Origin: DATHAP01 sp963762865
GTDB taxonomy: Bacteria > Actinomycetota > Actinomycetes > JACCUZ01
Assembly: GCA_963762865.1 (NCBI GenBank)
Contig: CAVXNC010000021.1
Span: forward strand, 1 to 64,000
DNA length: 64,000 nt
Reading direction: 5' to 3'
Under the pieces are notes generated by a model. The model searched no databases, was not told the DNA's origin, and was given only the letters and a program-made list of their open reading frames with translations. Made by a program: the position numbers and the translations under genes. Shown piece after piece: positions 16,253 to 34,997 of this stretch; position 1 is the stretch's first letter; every line of letters begins with the position of its first letter.

Positions 16253-16918
16253 ATGGCGAGGCCTGACAAGGCGGCCGCGGTCGCCGAGCTGACGGAGGAG
16301 TTCCGCAGCTCGAGCGCGGCGGTCCTGACCGAGTACCGCGGGCTCACGGTCGCCCAGCTCAAGGACCTGCGCCGCTCGCTGGGCGCCGACACGTCCTACG
16401 CCGTGGTGAAGAACACGCTGACCAAGATCGCGGCCAAGGAGGCCGGTGTCGTCGCCTTCGACGACATGCTCCAGGGCCCCTCGGCGATCGCCTTCGTCAA
16501 GGGCGACCCGGTCGAGGCCGCCAAGGGACTGCGTGACTTCGCCAAGGCCCACCCGCTGCTCGTGATCAAGGGCGGTGTGCTCGACGGCAAGCGCTCTGAC
16601 GCCGGCCGAGCTCACCAAGCTCGCCGATCTCGAGTCGCGCGAGGTGCTGCTCGCCAAGATGGCGGGCGCCCTGCAGGCGTCGTTGCAGAACGCCGTCTCG
16701 CTGTTCGCTGCGCCGCTGGCGCAGACCGCACGCGTCCTGGACGCGCTGCGGCAGAAGGCCGAGCAGGACCCGAGCGTCCTGCGGGGGGAGGCGGAGCCGA
16801 CCAGAACGGTTCAGCAGCCGCCCAGCCCGAGGAGGAGACCGCGGAGCCCGAGGCTGCGCCGGTCGAGTCCGACAGCACCACCACCGAGGCACCCGCCGAG
16901 GACACCACCGAGGGCTGA
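16253..16918 (+). pseudogene. rplJ: 50S ribosomal protein uL10, two frameshifts as printed
   Basis: ATG 16253 behind AAAGGAGGG reads MARPDKAAAVAELTEEF, AVLTEYRGLTVAQLKDLRR and YAVVKNTLTKIAAKEAG, the conserved N-terminal domain that binds 23S rRNA and L11. A shift near 16600 moves it to LTPAELTKLADLESREVLLA and MAGALQASLQNAVSLFAAPL, the helix that holds L7/L12 dimers. A second shift near 16795 returns to the original frame for the acidic tail (PEEETAEPEAAPVES) and the stop at 16918. It is the stalk base protein and probable repressor at the leader upstream. Confidence 0.9.
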
Positions 16919-16965
16919 TCGGCCCCACCGCCACCCCGCCTGACAAGAAGGAAGGACCCGCCACC

Positions 16966-17355
16966 ATGGCGAAGCTCAGCACCGACGACCTCCTTGAGTC
17001 GTTCAAGGAGATGACCCTGATCGAGCTCTCGGAGTTCGTGAAGCAGTTCGAGGACACCTTCGGCGTCACCGCGGCCGCTCCGGTCGCCGCGGCCGCCCCC
17101 GCCGCCGGTGGCGGCGCGGGTGCCGCCGAGGAGGAGGCCGCGCAGGACGAGTTCGACGTCATCCTCGAGGCCGCCGGCGACAAGAAGATCCAGGTCATCA
17201 AGGAGGTGCGCTCGCTCACCAGCCTCGGTCTCAAGGAGGCCAAGGACCTGGTGGACGGCACCCCCAAGCCGGTCCTGGAGAAGGTCACCAAGGAGGCCGC
17301 CGACAAGGCCAAGGCAGCCCTCGAGGGCGCCGGCGCCACGGTGACCGTCAAGTAA
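16966..17355 (+). CDS. rplL: 50S ribosomal protein bL12 (L7/L12)
   Basis: A 129-residue intact protein. The N-terminal dimerisation domain (MAKLSTDDLLESFKEMTLIE) is followed by an Ala/Gly hinge (AAAAPAAGGGAGAAEEE). The C-terminal factor-binding domain contains FDVILEAAGDKKIQVIKEVR and GLKEAKDLVDGTPKPV. Multiple copies form the flexible stalk that recruits and activates EF-Tu, EF-G and IF2. It is 47 nt downstream of rplJ and is followed by a strong terminator. Confidence 0.98.
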   Translation: MAKLSTDDLLESFKEMTLIELSEFVKQFEDTFGVTAAAPVAAAAPAAGGGAGAAEEEAAQDEFDVILEAAGDKKIQVIKEVRSLTSLGLKEAKDLVDGTPKPVLEKVTKEAADKAKAALEGAGATVTVK

Positions 17356-17402
17356 GACCGCTGTTGCCGCACCCGCTGCGGCAGCGCGACGCACAACCCG
17401 AC

Positions 17403-17440
17403 AGGGGCGGTGCGGCCGGGAGACCGGCTGCACCGCCCCT
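17403..17440 (+). terminator. Terminator of the rplJL operon
   Basis: The inverted repeat AGGGGCGGTGC-G-GCCGG / GAGA / CCGGC-T-GCACCGCCCCT forms a 17-bp stem with one G-T pair and a GAGA tetraloop, followed by TTC. It is 47 nt after the rplL stop. Confidence 0.8.
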
Positions 17441-17657
17441 TCGGCGTCTGTGCCTCCTGCGTCAGGCCTTCGGCGCCTCCGTCGCCCCTTCCTCCCCCAA
17501 GGTTTCGGGAGCATCAACCGCGCGCACACTCCGGTCACGCGACCGGGCGGGATTCCAGCGTCCCTGCGGCTTGTGTGCTACCAGCCCGTAACCCGGCGGA
17601 CACGCGCTCGTTAGTACTCGCGAGGAGCCGGTCCTCCCGAGCGGTGAGGTGTGCCAC
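17441..17657. other. Non-coding stretch between the rplL terminator and the Mkl-like fragment
   Basis: The gene-free stretch from 17356 to 17657 holds the rplJL terminator; beyond it I see no gene and no RNA family I recognise. TAGTAC at 17612-17617 could be a -10 box but lacks a matching -35. In related genomes a promoter for the mce operon would be expected here. Confidence 0.4.
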
Positions 17658-18048
17658 GTGGGTGTCGAGATCACGGTCGAAGGGCTGACCAAGTCCTTCG
17701 GCAAGCAAGTCATCTGGAAGGACGTCTCCCTCACCCTCCCGGCCGGCGAGATCTCGGTGATGCTCGGGCCGTCCGGCACCGGCAAGTCGGTGTTCCTCAA
17801 GACCCTGGTCGGGCTGCTCAAGCCCGAGCAGGGGTCGATCAAAGGACGTCAAGGCCGTGGTGACCGCCGAGGTGGTCTCGTCGTCCGTGGTGCGGGCCTC
17901 GGAGAACCGCGTCGTCCTGCTGCTCTTCGTCGACCAGACGACCACCTCGACGCGCCTGGAGGGCCCGAAGGTGGACCTCAACCGCGTCCGGATGACCCTC
18001 TCGAGGACCGGCGGGCAGTGGCTGGTGAGCGGTGTCGACGCCCTCTGA
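17658..18048 (+). pseudogene. Fusion of the Mkl-type ABC ATPase N-terminus with an Mce-associated protein C-terminus
   Basis: GTG 17658 opens an ABC ATPase: VGVEITVEGLTKSFGKQ, then ISVMLGPSGTGKSVFLKTLV (Walker A GPSGTGKS) and LLKPEQGSI. After only about 61 codons the ATPase ends at about 17840, without Q-loop, signature or Walker B. From 17845 a different protein follows in another frame: DVKAVVTAEVVSSSVVRASE, VLLLFVDQTTTSTRLEGPK, LNRVRMTLSRTGGQWLVSGV, stop at 18048. This is the C-terminal part of the membrane proteins encoded at the end of mce operons. In mycobacteria mkl also lies between rplL and rpoB. I infer that a whole mce operon is missing between the two halves. Confidence 0.7.
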
Positions 18049-18355
18049 CCGCCCGCCGACGGGCCGTCGCCGGCCCGGTCCACCAGGCGGGACCGGGCAG
18101 GACACCCGGCGCGGCGGGCCGGAAAGCCTTGACGCCGGGCCGTTCCGGGTCCATCCTGCTCGCGCCGTGACAACTTCTGGTGACCGGCTCGGAGGTGGCC
18201 CCCTCGGGGTCCACTTGAGGTAGGCGTGCCCTGAGGGTATGCTGTCGCTTTGCGCTGCCATCTGACTCAACCCAGGCCCTGTGCTGAGGCACTTGCCTTG
18301 GGTCGTCCGGCATGCGCGCACACAGAGAGTCCGGCAGCCCTCGGAAGGACCCCTC
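18049..18355. other. Gene-free interval carrying the rpoB promoter and leader
   Basis: This 307-bp stretch has no coding potential that I would accept. It contains a GC-rich inverted pair (GACGGGCC/GGCCCGGTC-like) soon after the Mce tail, the rpoBC promoter at 18215-18243 and a transcribed leader of about 110 nt with no recognised RNA motif. Confidence 0.5.
18215..18243 (+). promoter_or_regulatory. Candidate rpoBC promoter
   Basis: TTGAGG (18215-18220) and TATGCT (18238-18243) are separated by exactly 17 bp, a good match to a housekeeping-sigma promoter. Transcription from about 18250 would give an untranslated leader of roughly 105 nt before the TTG start of rpoB. Confidence 0.65.
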
Positions 18356-21877
<3,522 letters not shown>

Positions 21878-21972
21878 AGGGGCGGACGCCCGACCGGTTG
21901 TTTTGGGGCCCCCGCCGGGGATTCGCGCTAGCGAGAGTCTCTGGCGGGGAAATCTGAAAGAAGGAAAAAGTC

Positions 21973-25881
<3,909 letters not shown>

Positions 25882-26000
25882 GACCGGCACGCCGGTCCAG
25901 CGCATGACAACCGGACGCCGGCCGCCTGAGGGATGATCCTCGGGTGGCCGGCGTCCGCCGTCCGCCGTCCTGAGCCGATCCCGATGGACCTGGGGGCCCT

Positions 26001-26604
26001 GTGACCGACCAGCCGAGCGACCAGCCGGGCGAGCAGCCCGGCGAGCAGTCGCACCCGGCCGGCCCGCCGCCGGGACAACAGCCGCCGGCGTGGGGACCAC
26101 CGGAGGCCGGACAGCAGCCGCCGGCGTGGGGCCAGCAGCCGCAGCCGCCGCCGTGGCAGGCCCAGCCCGGCCAGTGGCAGGCCCCGCCCGGGCAGCAGTG
26201 GGGCCCGCCGGCACCCGGCGGACCGGGGGGACCGGGGGCCAGGGGGACCGTACGGATATCCGGGGTACGGGGCCTACGGGCCCGCGGTCCCGCAGACGGC
26301 GGGTCGGGCCACGACCGTGATGGTCCTCGGAATCGTCTCGCTGGTGATGATGTTCACCTGTGGGCTGGGCTTCGTGACCGCGATCGTCGCGCTGGTCATG
26401 GCGCCCGGGGCCAAGAGGGAGATCGCGGCGTCCGGGGGCCGGCTGACCGGCGAGAGCCAGGTCCGAGCCGGGTCGATCATGTCGTGGATCACCCTGGGCC
26501 TCACCGCTCTGGCGGTCCTCCTGTTCGCCGTCATCATCGGGATCGCGGTCTCGGTGGACGACTCGACGAGCGGCGTCGGGCGGTCGGTGGTCAGCCCCGG
26601 CTGA
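26001..26604 (+). pseudogene. DUF4190-like membrane protein with Pro/Gln/Trp-rich N-terminus, one frameshift
   Basis: GTG 26001 (VTDQPSDQPGEQPGEQ) opens about 80 residues of Pro/Gln/Gly/Trp repeats (QQPPAWG, PPAPGGPGGPG). One base is out of phase near 26245. The continuing frame reads YGYPGYGAYGPAVPQ, then a membrane helix VMVLGIVSLVMMFTCGLGFV, the loop APGAKREIAASGGRLTGESQ and a second helix MSWITLGLTALAVLLFAVII. Two helices joined by a short K-R-E-I loop after a disordered Pro-rich tail is the DUF4190 layout. The function is unknown. The caspase at 5739 ends in a similar helix pair. Confidence 0.75.
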
Positions 26605-26918
26605 GCGGGCGCCGGCGCTTTTGACCTCTCCGCAGGCGCTGGGTAGGCTCTCCCCTCGTGCCTGGGGTTCTCGTGACCCCTCAGGCGTTCGCGTGCGCCG
26701 CGAGGCAGCCTTGCGGCTGACGGGGTGCCCGGTGGCGCCATCAGCACAGACCGACTCCGGTGCGTCCCACCCGACGCACAGCCGGGTCGGACGGGCCGAC
26801 ACTCCCGACCGCGTGGGTCGGAGAGCCGCCGGACCGGCCGGACCCCCAGCACCCCCGAAGCACAGCCCCCGCACCACCCACCAGAAGCGCAGTACGAGAC
26901 GGAGACTGAAGGCGGCTC
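26605..26918. other. Leader region of the str operon
   Basis: The 314-bp gene-free interval holds the promoter at 26621-26649 and a leader of about 265 nt. One clear hairpin is GTGCGTC / CCACCC / GACGCAC at 26760-26779. A CCTG-GGGT / ACCC-CAGG pair with a 2-nt bulge lies nearer the promoter. These could serve ribosomal-protein control, but I do not recognise a known family. Confidence 0.45.
26621..26649 (+). promoter_or_regulatory. Candidate str operon promoter
   Basis: TTGACC (26621-26626), a 17-bp spacer and TAGGCT (26644-26649) make a near-consensus vegetative promoter. It begins 17 bp after the DUF4190 stop and is the best candidate for driving rpsL-rpsG-fusA-tuf. Confidence 0.7.
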
Positions 26919-27293
26919 ATGCCCACCATCCAGCAGCTGGTCCGCAAGGGCCGCCAGGACAAGGTCGAGAAGACCAAGACGCCGGCGCTCAAGGGCAGCC
27001 CGCAGCGTCGCGGTGTCTGCACCCGCGTCTACACGACCACCCCCAAGAAGCCGAACTCCGCGCTCCGCAAGGTCGCCCGCGTCCGCCTGACGAGCGGCAT
27101 CGAGGTCACCGCCTACATCCCCGGCGTGGGTCACAACCTGCAGGAGCACTCGATCGTGCTCGTCCGCGGGGGCCGCGTGAAGGACCTCCCGGGCGTCCGC
27201 TACAAGATCATCCGCGGGTCCCTCGACACCCAGGGCGTGAAGAACCGCAAGCAGGCCCGCAGCCGATACGGCGCGAAGAAGGAGAAGAGCTGA
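26919..27293 (+). CDS. rpsL: 30S ribosomal protein uS12
   Basis: 124 residues, starting MPTIQQLVRKGRQDKVEKT. The decoding-centre loops are TTTPKKPNSALRKVARVRL and PGVGHNLQEHS; the two lysines whose mutation gives streptomycin resistance are wild type. The protein ends RSRYGAKKEKS. It is the first gene of the str operon, with rpsG beginning one base after its stop. Confidence 0.99.
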   Translation: MPTIQQLVRKGRQDKVEKTKTPALKGSPQRRGVCTRVYTTTPKKPNSALRKVARVRLTSGIEVTAYIPGVGHNLQEHSIVLVRGGRVKDLPGVRYKIIRGSLDTQGVKNRKQARSRYGAKKEKS

Positions 27294-27294
27294 C

Positions 27295-27765
27295 ATGCCG
27301 CGCAAGGGCCCCGCACCGAAGCGTCCGGTCATCATCGACCCGGTCTACAGCTCGCCCCTGGTGACCTCCCTGGTCAACAAGGTGCTCACCGACGGGAAGC
27401 GCTCGGTCGCCGAACGGATCGTCTACGGCGCCCTCGAGGGCTGCCGCGAGAAGAGCGGCAACGACCCGGTGATCACGCTCAAGCGCGCCATGGACAACGT
27501 GAAGCCGGCGCTCGAGGTCCGCAGCCGCCGGGTCGGCGGCGCGACCTACCAGGTGCCGGTCGAGGTCCGCGCCAGCCGGTCGACCACGCTGGCGCTGCGC
27601 TGGCTGGTGAGCTACTCGCGCCAGCGCCGCGAGAAGACCATGACCGAGCGGCTGATGAACGAGCTCCTCGACGCCAGCAACGGCCTCGGCGCCAGCGTCA
27701 AGCGCCGCGAGGACACCCACAAGATGGCCGAGTCCAACAAGGCCTTCGCGCACTACCGCTGGTGA
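27295..27765 (+). CDS. rpsG: 30S ribosomal protein uS7
   Basis: 156 residues (MPRKGPAPKRPVIIDPVY), normal length. The conserved helices VNKVLTDGKRSVAERIVY and RRVGGATYQVPVEVRASR are present, and the protein ends KAFAHYRW. uS7 nucleates assembly of the 30S head and contacts the E site. It represses the str operon in E. coli; whether it does so here is unknown. Confidence 0.99.
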   Translation: MPRKGPAPKRPVIIDPVYSSPLVTSLVNKVLTDGKRSVAERIVYGALEGCREKSGNDPVITLKRAMDNVKPALEVRSRRVGGATYQVPVEVRASRSTTLALRWLVSYSRQRREKTMTERLMNELLDASNGLGASVKRREDTHKMAESNKAFAHYRW

Positions 27766-27802
27766 CAGCGGTTCCTGAGACTGAGAGAAGACTGAGCTAG
27801 CA

Positions 27803-29905
<2,103 letters not shown>

Positions 29906-29977
29906 GCACCGACCTCAGCGGTCGACCCAGCCAGAACGTCGTACGGCGTAACAACCTCAAGTCCTAGGAGGACCCCA

Positions 29978-31171
<1,194 letters not shown>

Positions 31172-31211
31172 CACGCTCAGGCGGATTCGCCTCGGGCCGC
31201 ACCCCTGCGGC

Positions 31212-31411
31212 ATACTGGGGCGAGTTGCTCGGCGGGACGGCCGGGCCGGTCGGCTCCTCGGAGCCGGTCGCACCGGCCGTCCACGCCGTGCGCCTGGGAG
31301 GGGCGTTCGCCAGCCTCCCGGGCCGCGAGAACAAGTCCGAGCGCCCCCGATCGAGAGTCGTGCCCGCGGATGTCCGTGGGACTGCGACACACCCGACCTC
31401 GGGGGTCGGAC
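31212..31411 (+). promoter_or_regulatory. Structured leader of the S10 operon
   Basis: The 285-nt space before rpsJ carries several strong stems. GGACGGCCGG (31235-31244) pairs with CCGGCCGTCC (31273-31282), enclosing an inner CGGCTC/GAGCCG hairpin (31251-31266). A second stem-loop lies at 31294-31321 (nine pairs with one G-T, then GGC/GCC around GTTC). GTCCGA...CCCCC (31335-31348) can pair with GGGGGTCGGAC (31401-31411). CATACT at 31212-31217 is a weak -10 candidate. In E. coli the S10 leader is bound by L4; here a regulatory role is inference. Confidence 0.5.
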
Positions 31412-31456
31412 GCCCCAGACCGCAGCGGGACCACACAGAAGGAACGAAGCGAAGCC

Positions 31457-31765
31457 ATGGCGGGACAGAAGATCCGCATCAGGCTCAAGGCCTACGACCA
31501 TGAGGTCATCGACTCGTCGGCGCGCAAGATCGTCGACACGGTGACTCGCACTGGTGCGCAGGTCGCCGGGCCGGTGCCGCTGCCGACGGAGAAGAACGTC
31601 TACTGCGTGATCCGCTCGCCGCACAAGTACAAGGACTCGCGGGAGCACTTCGAGATGCGCACGCACAAGCGGCTCATCGACATCATCGACCCCACGCCGA
31701 AGACGGTCGACTCGCTCATGCGGCTCGACCTGCCGGCGGGCGTCGACATCGAGATCAAGCTCTGA
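31457..31765 (+). CDS. rpsJ: 30S ribosomal protein uS10
   Basis: 102 residues. I start at ATG 31457 (MAGQKIRIRLKAYDHEVID), preceded by GAAGGAACGAAG, rather than at a longer upstream frame that lies within the structured leader. It contains GPVPLPTEKNVYCVIRSPHK and the end LPAGVDIEIKL. uS10 is in the 30S head and, as NusE, takes part in antitermination with NusG. First gene of the S10 operon. Confidence 0.98.
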   Translation: MAGQKIRIRLKAYDHEVIDSSARKIVDTVTRTGAQVAGPVPLPTEKNVYCVIRSPHKYKDSREHFEMRTHKRLIDIIDPTPKTVDSLMRLDLPAGVDIEIKL

Positions 31766-31773
31766 GGGACGTC

Positions 31774-32442
31774 ATGGGTAAGCAGATGAAGGGCCTGCTG
31801 GGCGAGAAGCTCGGCATGACCCAGGTCTTCGACGAGAACAACCGGATCGTGCCGGTCACCGTCGTCGCTGCCGGGCCGTGCGTCGTGACCCAGGTGCGCT
31901 CGGTCGACACCGACGGCTACTCGGCGGTGCAGCTCGGCTTCGGTGCCGTGGACCCGCGCCGGGTCAACAAGCCGGACACCGGCCACTTCGACAAGGCCGG
32001 CGTCACGCCGCGCCGCACGCTCGTGGAGCTGCGCACCGACGACGCGTCGGAGTACACGCTCGGCCAGGAGCTGACGGTCGAGGTCTTCGAGGCCGGCCAG
32101 CGCGTGGACGTCACGGCCAACAGCAAGGGCAAGGGCACGGCCGGTGTCATGAAGCGTCACGGCTTCCACGGCGTCTCCGCCTCGCACGGCTCGCACCGGA
32201 ACCACCGCAAGCCGGGCTCCATCGGTGGCGCGTCCACCCCCGGACGGGTCTTCCGCGGCATGCGGATGGCCGGTCGCATGGGCAACGTGCGCATCACCAC
32301 GCAGGGCCTCACCATCCATGCGGTCGACGCCGAGCGGGGGCTGCTGCTCATCAAGGGCGCCGTCCCCGGCCCGAAGGGCGCCGTAGTGCTCGTCCGGACC
32401 GCCGCCAAGGGCACGCTCGCCGCGAAGGGGGCTGACCAGTGA
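31774..32442 (+). CDS. rplC: 50S ribosomal protein uL3
   Basis: 222 residues starting MGKQMKGLLGEKLGMTQVF, 8 nt after rpsJ. The conserved extended loop HGFHGVSASHGSHRNHRKPG and FRGMRMAGRMGNVRIT reach towards the peptidyl-transferase centre. The stop overlaps the rplD GTG by 4 nt. Confidence 0.99.
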   Translation: MGKQMKGLLGEKLGMTQVFDENNRIVPVTVVAAGPCVVTQVRSVDTDGYSAVQLGFGAVDPRRVNKPDTGHFDKAGVTPRRTLVELRTDDASEYTLGQELTVEVFEAGQRVDVTANSKGKGTAGVMKRHGFHGVSASHGSHRNHRKPGSIGGASTPGRVFRGMRMAGRMGNVRITTQGLTIHAVDAERGLLLIKGAVPGPKGAVVLVRTAAKGTLAAKGADQ

Positions 32443-33140
32443 CCGCCACCGCCACCGAGACCACCAACCTCGAGATCGAGGTGAAGGACGCGAAGGGCAA
32501 GTCCGACGGCACCGTCACGCTGCCGGCCGACGTCTTCGACGTGCAGGTCAACGTCCCGCTGATCCACCAGGTCGTCGTCGCCCAGCTCGCCGCGGCGCGC
32601 CAGGGCACGCACTCCACCAAGACCCGCGGCGAGGTGCGCGGCGGTGGCCGCAAGCCCTACCGCCAGAAGGGCACCGGCCGCGCCCGCCAGGGCTCGACCC
32701 GCGCACCGCAGTTCGCCGGCGGTGGCGTGGTCCATGGTCCGTCACCGCGGTCCTACGCCCAGCGCACCCCCAAGAAGATGAAGGCGGCCGCCCTGCGCGG
32801 TGCCCTCTCCGACCGGGCGCGCAACGGCCGGATCCACGTCGTGTCGGGGCTTCTCGAGGGTGACGCGCCGTCGACCCGCTCGGCGGTCGCCGTGCTCGCC
32901 GGGCTCTCCGAGCGCAAGCACGTGCTGGTCGTCGCGCAGCGCAGCGACGAGATCACCTGGAAGAGCCTGCGCAACGCCTCCCGCGTGCACCTGCTGGTCC
33001 CCGACCAGCTCAACACCTACGACGTCCTCGTCTCGGACGACGTGGTCTTCACCCGCGGTGCCCTCGACGAGTTCCTGGCCGGCCCGGCCACGGGCCGCTC
33101 CGCCAAGGGCGCGGCGACCGAGAGCGAGGTCGAGGCATGA
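32439..33140 (+). CDS. rplD: 50S ribosomal protein uL4
   Basis: 233 residues from GTG 32439 (GTGA overlap with rplC). The N-terminus is slightly extended (MTATATETTNLEIEVKD). The exit-tunnel loop contains TRGEVRGGGRKPYRQKGTGR and ARQGSTRAPQFAGGG. uL4 lines the peptide exit tunnel. It regulates the S10 operon in E. coli through the leader; the structured leader upstream makes a similar loop conceivable. Confidence 0.98.
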   Translation: MTATATETTNLEIEVKDAKGKSDGTVTLPADVFDVQVNVPLIHQVVVAQLAAARQGTHSTKTRGEVRGGGRKPYRQKGTGRARQGSTRAPQFAGGGVVHGPSPRSYAQRTPKKMKAAALRGALSDRARNGRIHVVSGLLEGDAPSTRSAVAVLAGLSERKHVLVVAQRSDEITWKSLRNASRVHLLVPDQLNTYDVLVSDDVVFTRGALDEFLAGPATGRSAKGAATESEVEA

Positions 33141-33442
33141 GCAGCATCCACAAGGACCACCGCGACGTCCTGCTCGCACCGGTCGTCTCCGAGAAGAGCT
33201 ACGGGCTCCTCGACGAGAACAAGTACACGTTCCTCGTCCACCCCGAGGCCAACAAGACCGAGATCAAGATCGCGGTCGAGAAGGTCTTCGGAGTCAAGGT
33301 CAACGGGGTGAACACGATCAACCGCGAGGGCAAGCGCAAGCGGACCCGCACGGGCTTCGGCCGCCGCAAGGCGACCAAGCGCGCGATCGTGACCGTGGCC
33401 GAGGGCGACCGCATCGACATCTTTGGGGGTCCGGTCTCCTAA
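33137..33442 (+). CDS. rplW: 50S ribosomal protein uL23
   Basis: 101 residues (MSSIHKDHRDVLLAPVVSEK), starting in an ATGA overlap with rplD. It contains YGLLDENKYTFLVHPEANKT and KRTRTGFGRRKATKRAIVTV. uL23 sits at the tunnel exit and docks trigger factor and SRP. The stop overlaps the rplB start as TAATG. Confidence 0.98.
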   Translation: MSSIHKDHRDVLLAPVVSEKSYGLLDENKYTFLVHPEANKTEIKIAVEKVFGVKVNGVNTINREGKRKRTRTGFGRRKATKRAIVTVAEGDRIDIFGGPVS

Positions 33443-34278
33443 TGGGCATCCGCAAGTACAAGCCGACCACCCCGGCCCGCCGCGGGTCGAGCGTCGCCGA
33501 CTTCGTCGAGATCACGCGTACGGAGCCGGAGAAGTCGCTGGTCCGTCCCCTGCACAACAAGGGCGGGCGCAACAACTCCGGCCGGATCACCACCCGGCAC
33601 CAGGGCGGCGGTCACAAGAGGGCGTACCGCGTCATCGACTTCCGGCGCCACGACAAGGACGGCGTGCCGGCCAAGGTCGCGCACATCGAGTACGACCCCA
33701 ACCGCACCGCGCGCATCGCGCTGCTGCACTACGCCGACGGCGAGAAGCGCTACATCCTGGCGCCGCAGCGGCTCAAGCAGGGCGACCGGATCGAGAACGG
33801 CCCCTCGGCCGACATCAAGCCGGGCAACAGCCTGCCCTTGCGCAACATCCCGGTCGGTACCGTCGTGCACGCCATCGAGCTGCGGCCCGGTGGCGGTGCC
33901 AAGATCGCCCGCTCGGCGGGTGCCAGCGTGCAGCTGGTCGCCAAGGACGGGCCCTACGCGCAGCTCCGGCTGCCCTCGGGCGAGATCCGCAACGTCGACG
34001 TGCGCTGCCGCGCCACCGTCGGCGAGGTCGGCAACGCCGAGCAGTCCAACATCAACTGGGGCAAGGCCGGCCGGATGCGGTGGAAGGGCAAGCGCCCGAC
34101 CGTCCGCGGTGTCGCCATGAACCCGGTCGACCACCCGCACGGTGGCGGTGAGGGCAAGACCTCCGGTGGACGTCACCCGGTGAACCCCAACGGCAAGCCC
34201 GAGGGACGCACGCGCCGGCCGAACAAGGCCAGCAACTCGATGATCGTCCGCCGTCGCAAGACCGGCAAGAAGCGCTGA
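33442..34278 (+). CDS. rplB: 50S ribosomal protein uL2
   Basis: 278 residues from ATG 33442 (MGIRKYKPTTPARRGSSVAD). It carries NNSGRITTRHQGGGHKRAYR and the invariant MNPVDHPHGGGEGKTSGG with the conserved His near the peptidyl-transferase centre, and ends VRRRKTGKKR. It is required for subunit association and peptide-bond formation. Intact and of normal length. Confidence 0.99.
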   Translation: MGIRKYKPTTPARRGSSVADFVEITRTEPEKSLVRPLHNKGGRNNSGRITTRHQGGGHKRAYRVIDFRRHDKDGVPAKVAHIEYDPNRTARIALLHYADGEKRYILAPQRLKQGDRIENGPSADIKPGNSLPLRNIPVGTVVHAIELRPGGGAKIARSAGASVQLVAKDGPYAQLRLPSGEIRNVDVRCRATVGEVGNAEQSNINWGKAGRMRWKGKRPTVRGVAMNPVDHPHGGGEGKTSGGRHPVNPNGKPEGRTRRPNKASNSMIVRRRKTGKKR

Positions 34279-34294
34279 TCGGAGATCTGGAACC

Positions 34295-34576
34295 ATGCCG
34301 CGTTCCCTGAAGAAGGGTCCCTTCGTGGACGACCACCTGCAGAAGAAGGTGGACGTCCAGAACGAGAAGGGCACGAAGAACGTCATCAAGACGTGGTCCA
34401 GGCGGTCCATGATCGTCCCGGCCATGCTCGGCCACACCATCGCCGTGCACGACGGCCGCAAGCACGTCCCGGTGTTCGTCACCGAGGCGATGGTCGGCCA
34501 CAAGCTCGGCGAGTTCGCCCCCACGCGCACCTTCCGAGGGCACGTGAAGGACGACCGGAGGGCTCGCCGTGGCTGA
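34295..34576 (+). CDS. rpsS: 30S ribosomal protein uS19
   Basis: 93 residues (MPRSLKKGPFVDDHLQKKVD), with the signature KTWSRRSMIVPAMLGHTIAV and EFAPTRTFRGH. It binds 16S rRNA in the 30S head with uS13. Its end overlaps the rplV start by 8 nt. Confidence 0.99.
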   Translation: MPRSLKKGPFVDDHLQKKVDVQNEKGTKNVIKTWSRRSMIVPAMLGHTIAVHDGRKHVPVFVTEAMVGHKLGEFAPTRTFRGHVKDDRRARRG

Positions 34577-34997
34577 CCGAAACACGGCCCTCGACACCGA
34601 GCGGGCGGCGCGCGCGCAGGCCCGCTACGTGCGGGTCACGCCGATGAAGGCCCGTCGCGTGGTCGACCTGGTCCGTGGCATGCCGGCGCAGGAGGCCCTC
34701 GCGGTGCTGAAGTTCGCGCCGCAGGCCGCCAGCGAGCCGGTCTACAAGGTCCTCGCGAGCGCGGTCGCCAACGCCCGGTTCGTCGCCGAGCGTGACAGCC
34801 AGCGCCTCGACGTCGAGGACCTGGTCGTCAGCGAGGCGTACGTCGACGAAGGCCCGACCCTCAAGCGGTTCCGGCCACGCGCCCAGGGCCGTGCCTACCG
34901 GGTCCGCAAGCGGACGAGCCACATCACCGTGGTCGTCACTCCGCGTCCCGAGGACCAGCCGACCAGCACCACGAGCTCGAAGAGGAGGACCCGCTAG
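34569..34997 (+). CDS. rplV: 50S ribosomal protein uL22
   Basis: 142 residues from GTG 34569 (MADRNTALDTERAARAQARY). It includes RVTPMKARRVVDLVRGMPAQ and the tunnel hairpin GPTLKRFRPRAQGRAYRVRK, and ends in a Ser/Thr/Arg-rich tail. The beta-hairpin lines the exit tunnel and is the site of some macrolide-resistance changes, none evident here. The stop overlaps the rpsC start by one base. Confidence 0.98.
   Translation: MADRNTALDTERAARAQARYVRVTPMKARRVVDLVRGMPAQEALAVLKFAPQAASEPVYKVLASAVANARFVAERDSQRLDVEDLVVSEAYVDEGPTLKRFRPRAQGRAYRVRKRTSHITVVVTPRPEDQPTSTTSSKRRTR

Noticed and set aside
18281..18355. A longer rpoB start upstream of TTG 18356
   Set aside because: The extra 25 codons are not like any RpoB N-terminus and lie in the transcribed leader, while TTG 18356 has a good ribosome-binding site.
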